From assembly GCF_019880585.1 (NCBI RefSeq), contig NZ_JAINVV010000012.1, positions 275,819 to 339,818 on the forward strand: a stretch of DNA of 64,000 nucleotides. Reading direction: 5' to 3'. The translations under genes were made by a program, and so were the position numbers. The stretch's first letter is position 1, and every line of letters begins with the position of its first letter. This document shows positions 1-7,093 of the stretch, one piece after another. The notes below the pieces were generated by a model that worked only from the letters and a program-made list of their open reading frames with translations, searched no databases and was not told the origin of the DNA. The stretch is from Sphingomonas colocasiae (GTDB taxonomy: Bacteria > Pseudomonadota > Alphaproteobacteria > Sphingomonadales > Sphingomonadaceae).

Positions 1-957
1 GCCGTGGAAGATCGCGGCAATGCGGAAGAAATTGAAAGCCATGCAGAAGTCGTACGTCACCTGCGAGACCGGCGGCCGATCCGTGTGTCGGCAATAGGTT
101 GCGAGATATTCGGCTTCGGACGGAATATGGAGTGCCGCCAGATCCGCGCCGCCAAGGCCAGCGACGATGTCCGGCGGCATGCGGAACATCATGGCATGAT
201 AGGCGAAGTCCGCCAGCGGATGGCCCAGCGTCGAAAGCTCCCAGTCCAGAACCGCCAGCACACGCGGTTCGCTTGGATGGAAGATCATATTGTCGCAGCG
301 GAAGTCGCCATGAACGATGCGGCTTTCGTCCCCCGACGGGATATTGGCGGGCAGCCACTCGATCAGCCTGTCCATATCGGGATTGCGCCCGGCATCGCTA
401 TCTTCGAGATATTGTTTCGACCAGAGCCCGATCTGCCGCTCGAAATAATTGCCCTGGCGACCATAGCCTTCCAGACCGACCGCCGCGGGGTCGATCCGGT
501 GCAGCGCCGCGATCGTGCGGTTCATCGCGTCGAAATAGCCGGTCCGTTCGTCCTTGCTCACCTCCGGGAACGTCGCGTCCCAGAAAATGCGGCCTTCGAC
601 CATCTCCATGATGAAGAACCGGCTGCCGATCACGCTATCGTCGGTACAAAGTCCGAAGACATGGGCGACGGGAAAGCCGGCCGGTGCCAGCGCGGCAAGG
701 ACATGGGCCTCGCGTTCGATGGCATGGGCGCCCTTCAGCAGCGGCCCCGGCGGCTTGCGGCGCAGGACATAAGCGCGCGACGGCGTCACAAGCTTGTAGG
801 TCGGATTGGACTGGCCGCCCCTGAACTGCTCGACGGTCAGCGGTCCGCGAAACCCCTCGACATGCTCCTCCATCCACCGGGCCAAGCGTGCCTGATCGAA
901 ACGATGCGCTTCCCGAACGGCAGTCGTGCCCGCATTGGCTGCGGCATCGACACTCAC
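1..957 (-). CDS. APH-like phosphotransferase, C-terminus beyond left edge
   Basis: The reading frame is open from a GTG at 957 to the left edge, giving 319 residues of an aminoglycoside-phosphotransferase/choline-kinase fold protein. The kinase catalytic loop HGDFRCDN lies near residue 214 and the metal-binding LDWELSTLGHP near residue 236; an early GGQSNPTYKL segment fits the nucleotide loop. The GTG overlaps the stop of the acyl-CoA dehydrogenase upstream (shared GTGA), so the two are probably translationally coupled. Bacterial proteins of this family commonly sit beside ACAD11-like dehydrogenases, and the two are fused in animal ACAD10/ACAD11, where the kinase phosphorylates 4-hydroxyacyl-CoA. 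A role on a hydroxyacyl-CoA rather than an antibiotic is therefore inferred. The C-terminus is missing. Confidence 0.85.
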   Translation of the reverse strand, partial: MSVDAAANAGTTAVREAHRFDQARLARWMEEHVEGFRGPLTVEQFRGGQSNPTYKLVTPSRAYVLRRKPPGPLLKGAHAIEREAHVLAALAPAGFPVAHVFGLCTDDSVIGSRFFIMEMVEGRIFWDATFPEVSKDERTGYFDAMNRTIAALHRIDPAAVGLEGYGRQGNYFERQIGLWSKQYLEDSDAGRNPDMDRLIEWLPANIPSGDESRIVHGDFRCDNMIFHPSEPRVLAVLDWELSTLGHPLADFAYHAMMFRMPPDIVAGLGGADLAALHIPSEAEYLATYCRHTDRPPVSQVTYDFCMAFNFFRIAAIFHG

Positions 958-2147
958 GTCCGCACCGCCTTCCAGTCCCGCTTGATCTTCCTGGCGAGGT
1001 TCCATTTGTGGACCTCGGTCGGGCCGTCATAGATGCGGAAGGCGCGGATCTCCCGGAACACCTGCTCGACGATCGTGTCGCCGCTGACCCCCGATCCCCC
1101 CATGACCTGCACGGATCGATCGGCAACGCGCATCAGCGCTTCGGACACCGCGACCTTGGCCATCGAGCTTTCGATGCCACCCGGTGCGCCTTCGTCGAGG
1201 ATGCCCGCGCACCAGTCGATCATGAGCTCCGCCTGACGCAGGTCGATCAGATTTTCCGAGAGCATGAAACCGACGCCTTCATGGTCGATCAGGGTTTTCC
1301 CGAACGCCTGGCGACGACAGGCATAGTCGGTCGCGATCTCGTTTGCGCGAATGCAGGCGCCGAGCCAGCGCATGCAGTGCGACAGGCGTGCGGGGGCAAG
1401 GCGCACCTGGGCATACCGGAACCCCTCACCGGACCGGCCGAGCATCTGATCGGCCGGTATCCGCAGATTGTCGATGGCGACAACCGCATGGCCGCCCGGC
1501 ATGGAGGAATCGATCGTGTTCGGCACATGCTCGATACGGATCGCCGGATCCGGCAGGTCGACGAGGAACATGCAGGCCCCCTCCGCCGATTTCGCCATCA
1601 CGATCCCGATCTGGGCGCCGTCGGCACCGGTAATGAACGCCTTGCGGCCATTCACCACCCAGTGATCGCCATCGACATGGCAGCTCGTGCGCATCATCGA
1701 CGGATCGGAGCCGGCACCTCCCTCCTCCGACGGCTCGGTCATGAAAAAGGCCGAGCGCGCCCGGCCTTCGACCAGCGGCCGCAGAAATCTCGCCCTGATT
1801 TCGGGACTGCCCACTTTCCCGAGAAGATACATATTGCCCTCGTCCGGCGCGGCGGTGTTGAGGGCGAGCGGCCCCAATGGAGAAAGGCCAGTGGCCCGAA
1901 GCACGACTGCCGTCTCGCGTTGCGAAAGATGCCGGCCGTCCTCGAGGATGTGCGGCGTCATCAGGCCGGCGGCACGCGCCTTCGCCTTCAGCTCCGCAAC
2001 CAGCTCCTCGGCGGGACAATCGTGATGATCGCGACGTGGGTCCTTCTCGTAAGGAACCACGACTTCGCGGACAAAGGCTTCCACCCTCGCCGCGATCTCG
2101 GCCGCTCTCTCCGGGCCGATACCGATCGCCAGAGCCTCGCCGCTCAT
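954..2147 (-). CDS. acyl-CoA dehydrogenase, ACAD11-like
   Basis: A 397-residue flavoprotein of normal length for the acyl-CoA dehydrogenase family. It has the FAD/substrate segment FFMTEPSEEGGAGSDPS near residue 130-150, the middle beta-domain (WVVNGRKAFITGA) and the C-terminal helical domain with GGSGVSGDTIVEQ. Near the C-terminus the motif reads YDGPTEVHKW, with Asp where medium-chain dehydrogenases carry the catalytic Glu; the DGPxEVH form is typical of the ACAD10/11 branch. The ATG overlaps the stop of the SDR remnant upstream (ATGA), and its own stop overlaps the kinase start. It probably dehydrogenates, or eliminates phosphate from, an acyl-CoA made by the P450/alcohol/aldehyde dehydrogenase steps encoded upstream in the same operon. 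Confidence 0.92.
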   Translation of the reverse strand: MSGEALAIGIGPERAAEIAARVEAFVREVVVPYEKDPRRDHHDCPAEELVAELKAKARAAGLMTPHILEDGRHLSQRETAVVLRATGLSPLGPLALNTAAPDEGNMYLLGKVGSPEIRARFLRPLVEGRARSAFFMTEPSEEGGAGSDPSMMRTSCHVDGDHWVVNGRKAFITGADGAQIGIVMAKSAEGACMFLVDLPDPAIRIEHVPNTIDSSMPGGHAVVAIDNLRIPADQMLGRSGEGFRYAQVRLAPARLSHCMRWLGACIRANEIATDYACRRQAFGKTLIDHEGVGFMLSENLIDLRQAELMIDWCAGILDEGAPGGIESSMAKVAVSEALMRVADRSVQVMGGSGVSGDTIVEQVFREIRAFRIYDGPTEVHKWNLARKIKRDWKAVRT

Positions 2148-2230
2148 TTCCAGACCATCCGGGATACACCATCGGCGGTCCGGCCGGACGCTTCGCCGGT
2201 GACGATCGCCGCCACGTCTTCAATCTTCAT
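2144..2230 (-). pseudogene. internally deleted SDR remnant (28 codons)
   Basis: An ATG at 2230, preceded by AGGA, opens a 28-codon frame that begins MKIEDVAAIVTG, the usual N-terminus and first glycine motif of type-2 3-hydroxyacyl-CoA dehydrogenases (HSD10-like SDRs). It then passes into GEASGRTADGVSRM and stops. The end resembles the C-terminal tail of the same family, which usually reads GE-x-R-x-DG-x-x-RM. The roughly 220 residues between, including the YxxxK catalytic site, are absent. The stop overlaps the acyl-CoA dehydrogenase start (ATGA), as a functional operon gene would. I read it as an in-frame deletion derivative kept for translational coupling; a genuine micropeptide cannot be excluded. 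Confidence 0.6.
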
Positions 2231-2334
2231 AAGGTTCATCCTTTTCGCGGACGTGCAGGAGCCGGGACGATCGCCGCTGCGAGGCGGAATCCGCCGAGCC
2301 GGTCGCCACGAGCGCGACGTCCCTGCTCTCGCAT

Positions 2335-3438
2335 TCAGGGGATCAGCACCGCCTTCACGCAATCCCCCCTGAGTTGCGCGGCGACGGCGTCGTTTATTCG
2401 ATCGAGGGGGAAGGTCTCGATCAGGCGGTCGAACGGGAAGCGGCCGCTTCGATAAAGCGCGACCAGTTCGGGAATGAATGTGTCGAGATCGCTGTCGCCT
2501 TCGACAATGCCGTGGATGCGGTGTCCAAAGGTGATGAGCGACGCAAGATTGACCGACAGACTGCTCTCCGGTCGCGGCGGAACGCCGACGAGACCCAGCA
2601 GGCCATGGCTGGTGAGCACGCCAAGCGCCGTCTCGACGACGCTCTCCCGCCCACTTGTTTCAAATGCGAACTCGACGCCATCGGGCGATATGGCGCGGAT
2701 CGCCGCCGCCACATCGCCCGCTGCGGGATCGATCACATGGGTCGCGCCCAGCGACGCGGCGAGGTCTCGTCGTTTCGCGAAGGGCTCCACGAGAATGATC
2801 GTCGCGCAGTTCCGGATCACCGCGCCCATCACCGCCGCGAGCCCGACCGGACCGCCGCCGAAAATCGCGATGGACGAACCGGCCGGACATGCAAGGGATC
2901 GCATGACCCCGCCCGCGCCGGTTTGAAAGCCGCAGCCAAGCGGACCGAGAAGTTCGAGCGGGACGTCGTCGGCGTCGATGCGGACCACATTGCGCTCATG
3001 CGTCAGCGCATGACCAGCGAAGGATGATTGTCCGAAGAAATTGGCGGAAACCTGTTCACCGTCCAACATTACGCCAGTCGTGCCATCGCCGCGTGCACCG
3101 CTATAGTTCAGGGCCGGAAACTCGCGGCAATAGGATGGCAGATCCTCCTCGCAACGAGGACAGCGGCCGCAACTGGCGAAGCCGAGAATGACGGCATCGC
3201 CAGCCCGGACCTTGGTGACGCCATCGCCGACCGCTTCGACAATCCCGGCGCCTTCATGGCCAAGAATCGCGGGAAGCGGGATCGGGATGAACTGGTCCCT
3301 TGCGACCAGATCGGTATGGCACAGGCCGACGCCGGCGATCCTGACAAGCACTTCGCCCGGGCGGGGTTGGTCGATGTCAACGGTCTCGATCGTGAAGTCC
3401 CGATGGGCCTCACGGGCGATCGCGGCGATTGATTTCAC
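2335..3438 (-). CDS. zinc-dependent alcohol dehydrogenase
   Basis: A 367-residue medium-chain dehydrogenase resembling benzyl- and aryl-alcohol dehydrogenases. Catalytic zinc ligands are visible as Cys40 in GLCHTDL, His61 in GHEGAG and a later Cys in GPLGCGFQTGAGG. The structural zinc lobe has CGRCPRC and a fourth Cys in LPSYC. A GGGPVGLAAV nucleotide loop begins the NAD(H) Rossmann domain. It should oxidise a primary or allylic/aromatic alcohol to the aldehyde, feeding the aldehyde dehydrogenase encoded 47 bp upstream. It is in the same minus-strand run as the P450, which suggests hydroxylation, then alcohol and aldehyde oxidation. The 104 bp to the SDR remnant hold nothing recognisable. Confidence 0.92.
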   Translation of the reverse strand: MKSIAAIAREAHRDFTIETVDIDQPRPGEVLVRIAGVGLCHTDLVARDQFIPIPLPAILGHEGAGIVEAVGDGVTKVRAGDAVILGFASCGRCPRCEEDLPSYCREFPALNYSGARGDGTTGVMLDGEQVSANFFGQSSFAGHALTHERNVVRIDADDVPLELLGPLGCGFQTGAGGVMRSLACPAGSSIAIFGGGPVGLAAVMGAVIRNCATIILVEPFAKRRDLAASLGATHVIDPAAGDVAAAIRAISPDGVEFAFETSGRESVVETALGVLTSHGLLGLVGVPPRPESSLSVNLASLITFGHRIHGIVEGDSDLDTFIPELVALYRSGRFPFDRLIETFPLDRINDAVAAQLRGDCVKAVLIP

Positions 3439-3485
3439 GACAGTCTCTCCTCACTGCGGCGGGGCGCAGCCTCGCTCCGGATTGG

Positions 3486-4955
3486 TCATTGCAAGGCCAT
3501 CACGACGGATTTCGGCTCCAGATAGGCGTCGAGCACCTCGCTGCCATTCTCACGTCCGATCCCGGACATCTTCATCCCGCCAAAGGGAAAAGCCGGGTCT
3601 GCCAGGAGCACGCAGTTGACGAAGACCGTTCCCGCTTCCAGCGACGCCGAGGCTCGGTGCGCGGCCGACAGATCCTTCGTGAAAACATGTGCCGCGAGGC
3701 CGTAGGGACTTTCATTCGCACGCGCGATCGCTTCGTCCAGTTCGTCAAAGGGGGCTGCCGCCAGCACCGGCCCGAAAACCTCCTCGCGGGCGACCTCCGC
3801 ATCCGAAGACACGTCCCGCAAGACGATCGGGGGATGGAAATATCCCTGGTCGGGGACCGCCGTCGACACCGGCATCGCCTCGATTCCGGCCGCACGGGCA
3901 CGATCGACGAAGCCGGTGACGCGTTCGAGCTGACGCGCGCTGATCAACGGTCCGAGCTGACTGTCCCGATCCGCGCTGGCGCCCAGCTTCTGCGACGCCG
4001 CGATAGCCGCCACGCCCTCCAGAACCTGTTCGTAGATCGAGCTGTGAACGTACAGGCGGGTGCCGGCATAGCAGACCTGTCCGGAATTGAAGAAGCAACC
4101 CATCGCCGCCTGGGGTATCGCGGTCGCCAGATCCGCGTCCGCACAGATGATCGAGGGCGATTTTCCCCCGAGTTCGAGGGTCACCCGCTTCAGATCCGGA
4201 ACGGAGGCCCTGAGGATCGCCTGCCCCGTCGCCGTCGAGCCGGTGAAGGCGACCTTGGCCACCCTGGGATGCGCAGCAAGCGCCGCGCCGGTCGAGCCAT
4301 CGCCGGTGACGACATTGAAGACACCGTCCGGCAAACCGGCTTCTCGCGCCAGTTCCACCAGCCGCAAGGCGCTTAACGGCGTCTCCGGCGCCGGCTTCAG
4401 CACCACCGTGCAGCCCGCCGCCAAGGCGGGGGCGATCTTCCACATCGCCAGCACCAGGGGGAAATTCCAGGGCGTGATCGCGGCGACGACGCCGATTGGT
4501 TCGCGGCGCGAATAGACGTGATGATGACCGGGGGTCGCGGACAGACTGCCGGCCCGGCCGGCGATCTTGGATGGCCAGCCCGCATAGGCGCGCAGCCAAG
4601 AGATCGCTGCGGGAATATCCACGGCCTCCACGATCGTCACAGGCTTGCCGGTATCCAGCGCTTCGAGCGCCGCCATCCTGGGCAGATCCCTCTCGATGGC
4701 ATCGGCCAGGTTGTGGAGCATCCGTTCGCGCGCAAGCGGATGCAGGTCTCGCCAGGACGGCGCGTTGAAGGCGCGCCAGGCCGCCTCGACACGCCGATCG
4801 ACATCATCGGACGAAGCGATCGGGACCTGACCGATCATGGCACCGGTGCACGGATCGATATCCGGTAATGCCGACGCCCCGGCCGGGCGATCCCTGGCCG
4901 CGCCAAGGGCAAGATCGGGAAGGACCAGGCCTTCGAAGCCGTGCAATCGGGTCAC
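3486..4955 (-). CDS. NAD(P)-dependent aldehyde dehydrogenase
   Basis: A 489-residue aldehyde dehydrogenase of standard length. The sequence contains ITPWNFPLV (cofactor-binding segment), FTGSTATGQ, the general-base Glu in LELGGKSPS and the catalytic Cys in NSGQVCYAG. C-terminal EEVFGPVL and PFGGMKMSGIGRE complete the family signature. It oxidises an aldehyde to the carboxylic acid in the cytoplasm. Its ATG overlaps the stop of the AraC-family gene (ATGA), so regulator and enzyme are co-translated. Substrate probably comes from the neighbouring zinc alcohol dehydrogenase; its exact identity is not readable from sequence. Confidence 0.93.
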   Translation of the reverse strand: MTRLHGFEGLVLPDLALGAARDRPAGASALPDIDPCTGAMIGQVPIASSDDVDRRVEAAWRAFNAPSWRDLHPLARERMLHNLADAIERDLPRMAALEALDTGKPVTIVEAVDIPAAISWLRAYAGWPSKIAGRAGSLSATPGHHHVYSRREPIGVVAAITPWNFPLVLAMWKIAPALAAGCTVVLKPAPETPLSALRLVELAREAGLPDGVFNVVTGDGSTGAALAAHPRVAKVAFTGSTATGQAILRASVPDLKRVTLELGGKSPSIICADADLATAIPQAAMGCFFNSGQVCYAGTRLYVHSSIYEQVLEGVAAIAASQKLGASADRDSQLGPLISARQLERVTGFVDRARAAGIEAMPVSTAVPDQGYFHPPIVLRDVSSDAEVAREEVFGPVLAAAPFDELDEAIARANESPYGLAAHVFTKDLSAAHRASASLEAGTVFVNCVLLADPAFPFGGMKMSGIGRENGSEVLDAYLEPKSVVMALQ

Positions 4956-5833
4956 GACGGAACATCCCGTCCGCGACGCCTGAAATCGCTCGGCGTCTCG
5001 CCCGCGAACTGCCGGAAGGCACGGGTAAAGTGGCTTTGACTTGTGAAACCGAGCGCTTCGGCGATGGTCGCCATCGAGGCATCGGATTGTTCCAGCATAT
5101 GCTGCGCGCGATTGAGCCGGGCCTTCATGACATATTGGTGCGGCGATACACCCGTCGCCTTCTTGAATATCCGGCAGAAATGCGTTGGCGTGACCCCGGC
5201 CTGCACCGCCAGTTCTTCGATGCTGTGCTCCGCTTCGGGGCGCTCCAGAATGGCATTCATGATGTGATGAATGCGATAGGACGAGAACGCCGATGTCGGA
5301 AAATCATTGGTGCCCGCGCTGACGGGGCCGCGCAGCATATGCGCCTTCAGCGCATCGACGAGTGCTCCCACATAGACATCACGCTCGCCGCTGCGCGGGG
5401 CATATAGCTCGCCCAGGATCTGACGCGTGAGTGCGACCCCCAGCGGGTCGGAAAAGGCGAACCGCATGCGTTTGAACTGGTCGCCCGCCGGGGCACGCTT
5501 CAGATCGGCAGAGGCGACGCTGAGAGTCACGACGTCGAGTTCGCCATCCACCAGCCAGCCCGTCGGCTGATTGGAGGGAACGATCGTCGCGCATCCCGGC
5601 AGCGACGTGGTTTCGCTCCAGCCGTCGCGTTCCCAGGTCCGTACGCTCGGCTTGCCCGCGATATGCACGACGAACATTGGATCCGGAAGCGCCGGCAGAT
5701 TATATGCGCCAACGAACTGCCGCCACCGGCACAACCGCCAGCGCCCGTGATCGCCCCCCAGCGCCACGTCGGGAGCGCGGCCGAGCGCGTCGGCGATGAT
5801 GTCTTCGTCGTTCCACACGGTCTTGTCGGCCAT
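4952..5833 (-). CDS. AraC-family transcriptional regulator
   Basis: A 293-residue regulator. The last 100 residues hold the two AraC helix-turn-helix units (SIEELAVQAGVTPTHFCRIF and MATIAEALGFTSQSHFTRAF) with the closing FAGETPSDFRRR. The N-terminal 160 residues are probably the ligand-sensing cupin-like domain. It lies inside the operon, 13 bp after the P450 and overlapping the aldehyde dehydrogenase, so it likely controls its own transcript from the promoter before the TonB receptor. No binding site could be assigned with confidence. The effector is presumably the P450 substrate or a product. Confidence 0.92.
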   Translation of the reverse strand: MADKTVWNDEDIIADALGRAPDVALGGDHGRWRLCRWRQFVGAYNLPALPDPMFVVHIAGKPSVRTWERDGWSETTSLPGCATIVPSNQPTGWLVDGELDVVTLSVASADLKRAPAGDQFKRMRFAFSDPLGVALTRQILGELYAPRSGERDVYVGALVDALKAHMLRGPVSAGTNDFPTSAFSSYRIHHIMNAILERPEAEHSIEELAVQAGVTPTHFCRIFKKATGVSPHQYVMKARLNRAQHMLEQSDASMATIAEALGFTSQSHFTRAFRQFAGETPSDFRRRGRDVPS

Positions 5834-5846
5834 GGCTCTCTCTCCG

Positions 5847-7079
5847 TCAGGCGGGAACCAAGGTGACGTCGAGGTTCTTCAGCCCGTTGATGAAGTTGGA
5901 GCGGAAGCGGCGGGGCTTCCCCTCAACCTCGAAGCGCCGAACATGGCGGGCAAGGAGGCGAAACGCCACCCTGAGCTGCATTTCCGCCAATCTCGATCCC
6001 ACACAGACATGCTGGCCGGAGCCGAATCCGATATGCTGTACCGCACGGCGGCGGACATCGAAGCGGTCCGCGTTTTCGAACACCGCCTCGTCGCGATTTC
6101 CGGAAATATACCACATGACGACCTTGTCGCCCCTGGCGATCGCCTGCCCGCCGATCTCGACATCGGCCATGGCCGTGCGACGCATGTGAAGCACCGGGCT
6201 CGCATGACGGACAAACTCCGCGGGAGCAGACTTCAGAAGGTCCGGCTCCAGGCGGATCGCATCCCACTGGTCCGGGTTTTCGGAAAAGGCGTGGATGGTG
6301 TGGCTGAGCGAATTGCGCGTGGTTTCGTTGCCGCCAACCAGGACGAGGATGAGATTCCCGACGAAATCGTTGAACGGCACCGGCACGCCGTCAATCTCGG
6401 CATTCGCGAGCAGGCTCGCGATATCGGGCCCTGGTTCGGCACGGCGCGCATCGAAAAGCTCTTTCGAGAATGCGAAGAACGCCGACATGGTCTGCGCCAT
6501 CGATTCCGCCGACTGCCGGAATTCCGGATCATCCTCGCCCACGAAGGCATTCGTCCAGTGATACAGCTTGAGCCACATCTCCGATGGCAGGCCCAGCAGT
6601 TCGGCGAGGGTGAGCAGCGGCAACGGGGCCGAGAGCAGGGGAACGATGTCCACGCTCTCGCCAAGCGGAATCCGGTCGAACAGCGCGGCCACCCGCTGTT
6701 CGACACGCTGCTCGATATCGCCGAGACGGCCGGGGGCCAGCGCCGGCATCACGAACTTGCGATAGCGGGTGTGGATAGGCGGATCACGGGAGATGAAGGG
6801 TATGCCAACCGCGCTGTCCCCGGCCCCCGTCAGGCCGACCTCATTCTCGTTGAAGATCCGATGGCCGCCATTTTCGAAGGCCGAAGAGAACAAGTCCGCC
6901 CGACGCGACACCTCGACGATATCCGCGTGGCGCGTGAACGCCCAGAAGCCCGATCCATCAACCTCGGGGTTCCAGTAGACCGGCGTCTCCCGCCGCAGCC
7001 GGGCAAAGACGTCATGAGGCGCCCGATCCTGGTAGAGATCGGGATCCTTGAGGTCGGGAAGAAAGCTGCTCGTGGTCAT
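5847..7079 (-). CDS. cytochrome P450 monooxygenase
   Basis: The start is placed at ATG 7079 (MTTSSFLPDLKDP); upstream in-frame codons belong to the end of the TonB receptor region. The 410-residue product has the I-helix GGNETTRN, the K-helix EFVR (ExxR) and the heme-Cys loop FGSGQHVCVGSRLAE. The overall pattern, including a near-C-terminal FINGLKNLDVTL, resembles soluble three-component bacterial P450s acting on steroid or terpenoid side chains (CYP108/CYP125-like), but I cannot assign the CYP family. No ferredoxin or ferredoxin reductase gene is in the window, so electron donors must come from elsewhere. It is 14 bp downstream of a TonB receptor and upstream of alcohol and aldehyde dehydrogenases, fitting terminal hydroxylation of an imported hydrophobic compound. 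Confidence 0.92.
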   Translation of the reverse strand: MTTSSFLPDLKDPDLYQDRAPHDVFARLRRETPVYWNPEVDGSGFWAFTRHADIVEVSRRADLFSSAFENGGHRIFNENEVGLTGAGDSAVGIPFISRDPPIHTRYRKFVMPALAPGRLGDIEQRVEQRVAALFDRIPLGESVDIVPLLSAPLPLLTLAELLGLPSEMWLKLYHWTNAFVGEDDPEFRQSAESMAQTMSAFFAFSKELFDARRAEPGPDIASLLANAEIDGVPVPFNDFVGNLILVLVGGNETTRNSLSHTIHAFSENPDQWDAIRLEPDLLKSAPAEFVRHASPVLHMRRTAMADVEIGGQAIARGDKVVMWYISGNRDEAVFENADRFDVRRRAVQHIGFGSGQHVCVGSRLAEMQLRVAFRLLARHVRRFEVEGKPRRFRSNFINGLKNLDVTLVPA

Positions 7080-7093
7080 CGCGCTACCCGTCG

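Noticed and set aside
4..1032. Long plus-strand open frame of 342 codons at the left edge
   Set aside because: It is the shadow of the minus-strand kinase, whose frame carries HGDFRCDN and LDWELSTLGHP; the plus frame has no recognisable motif.
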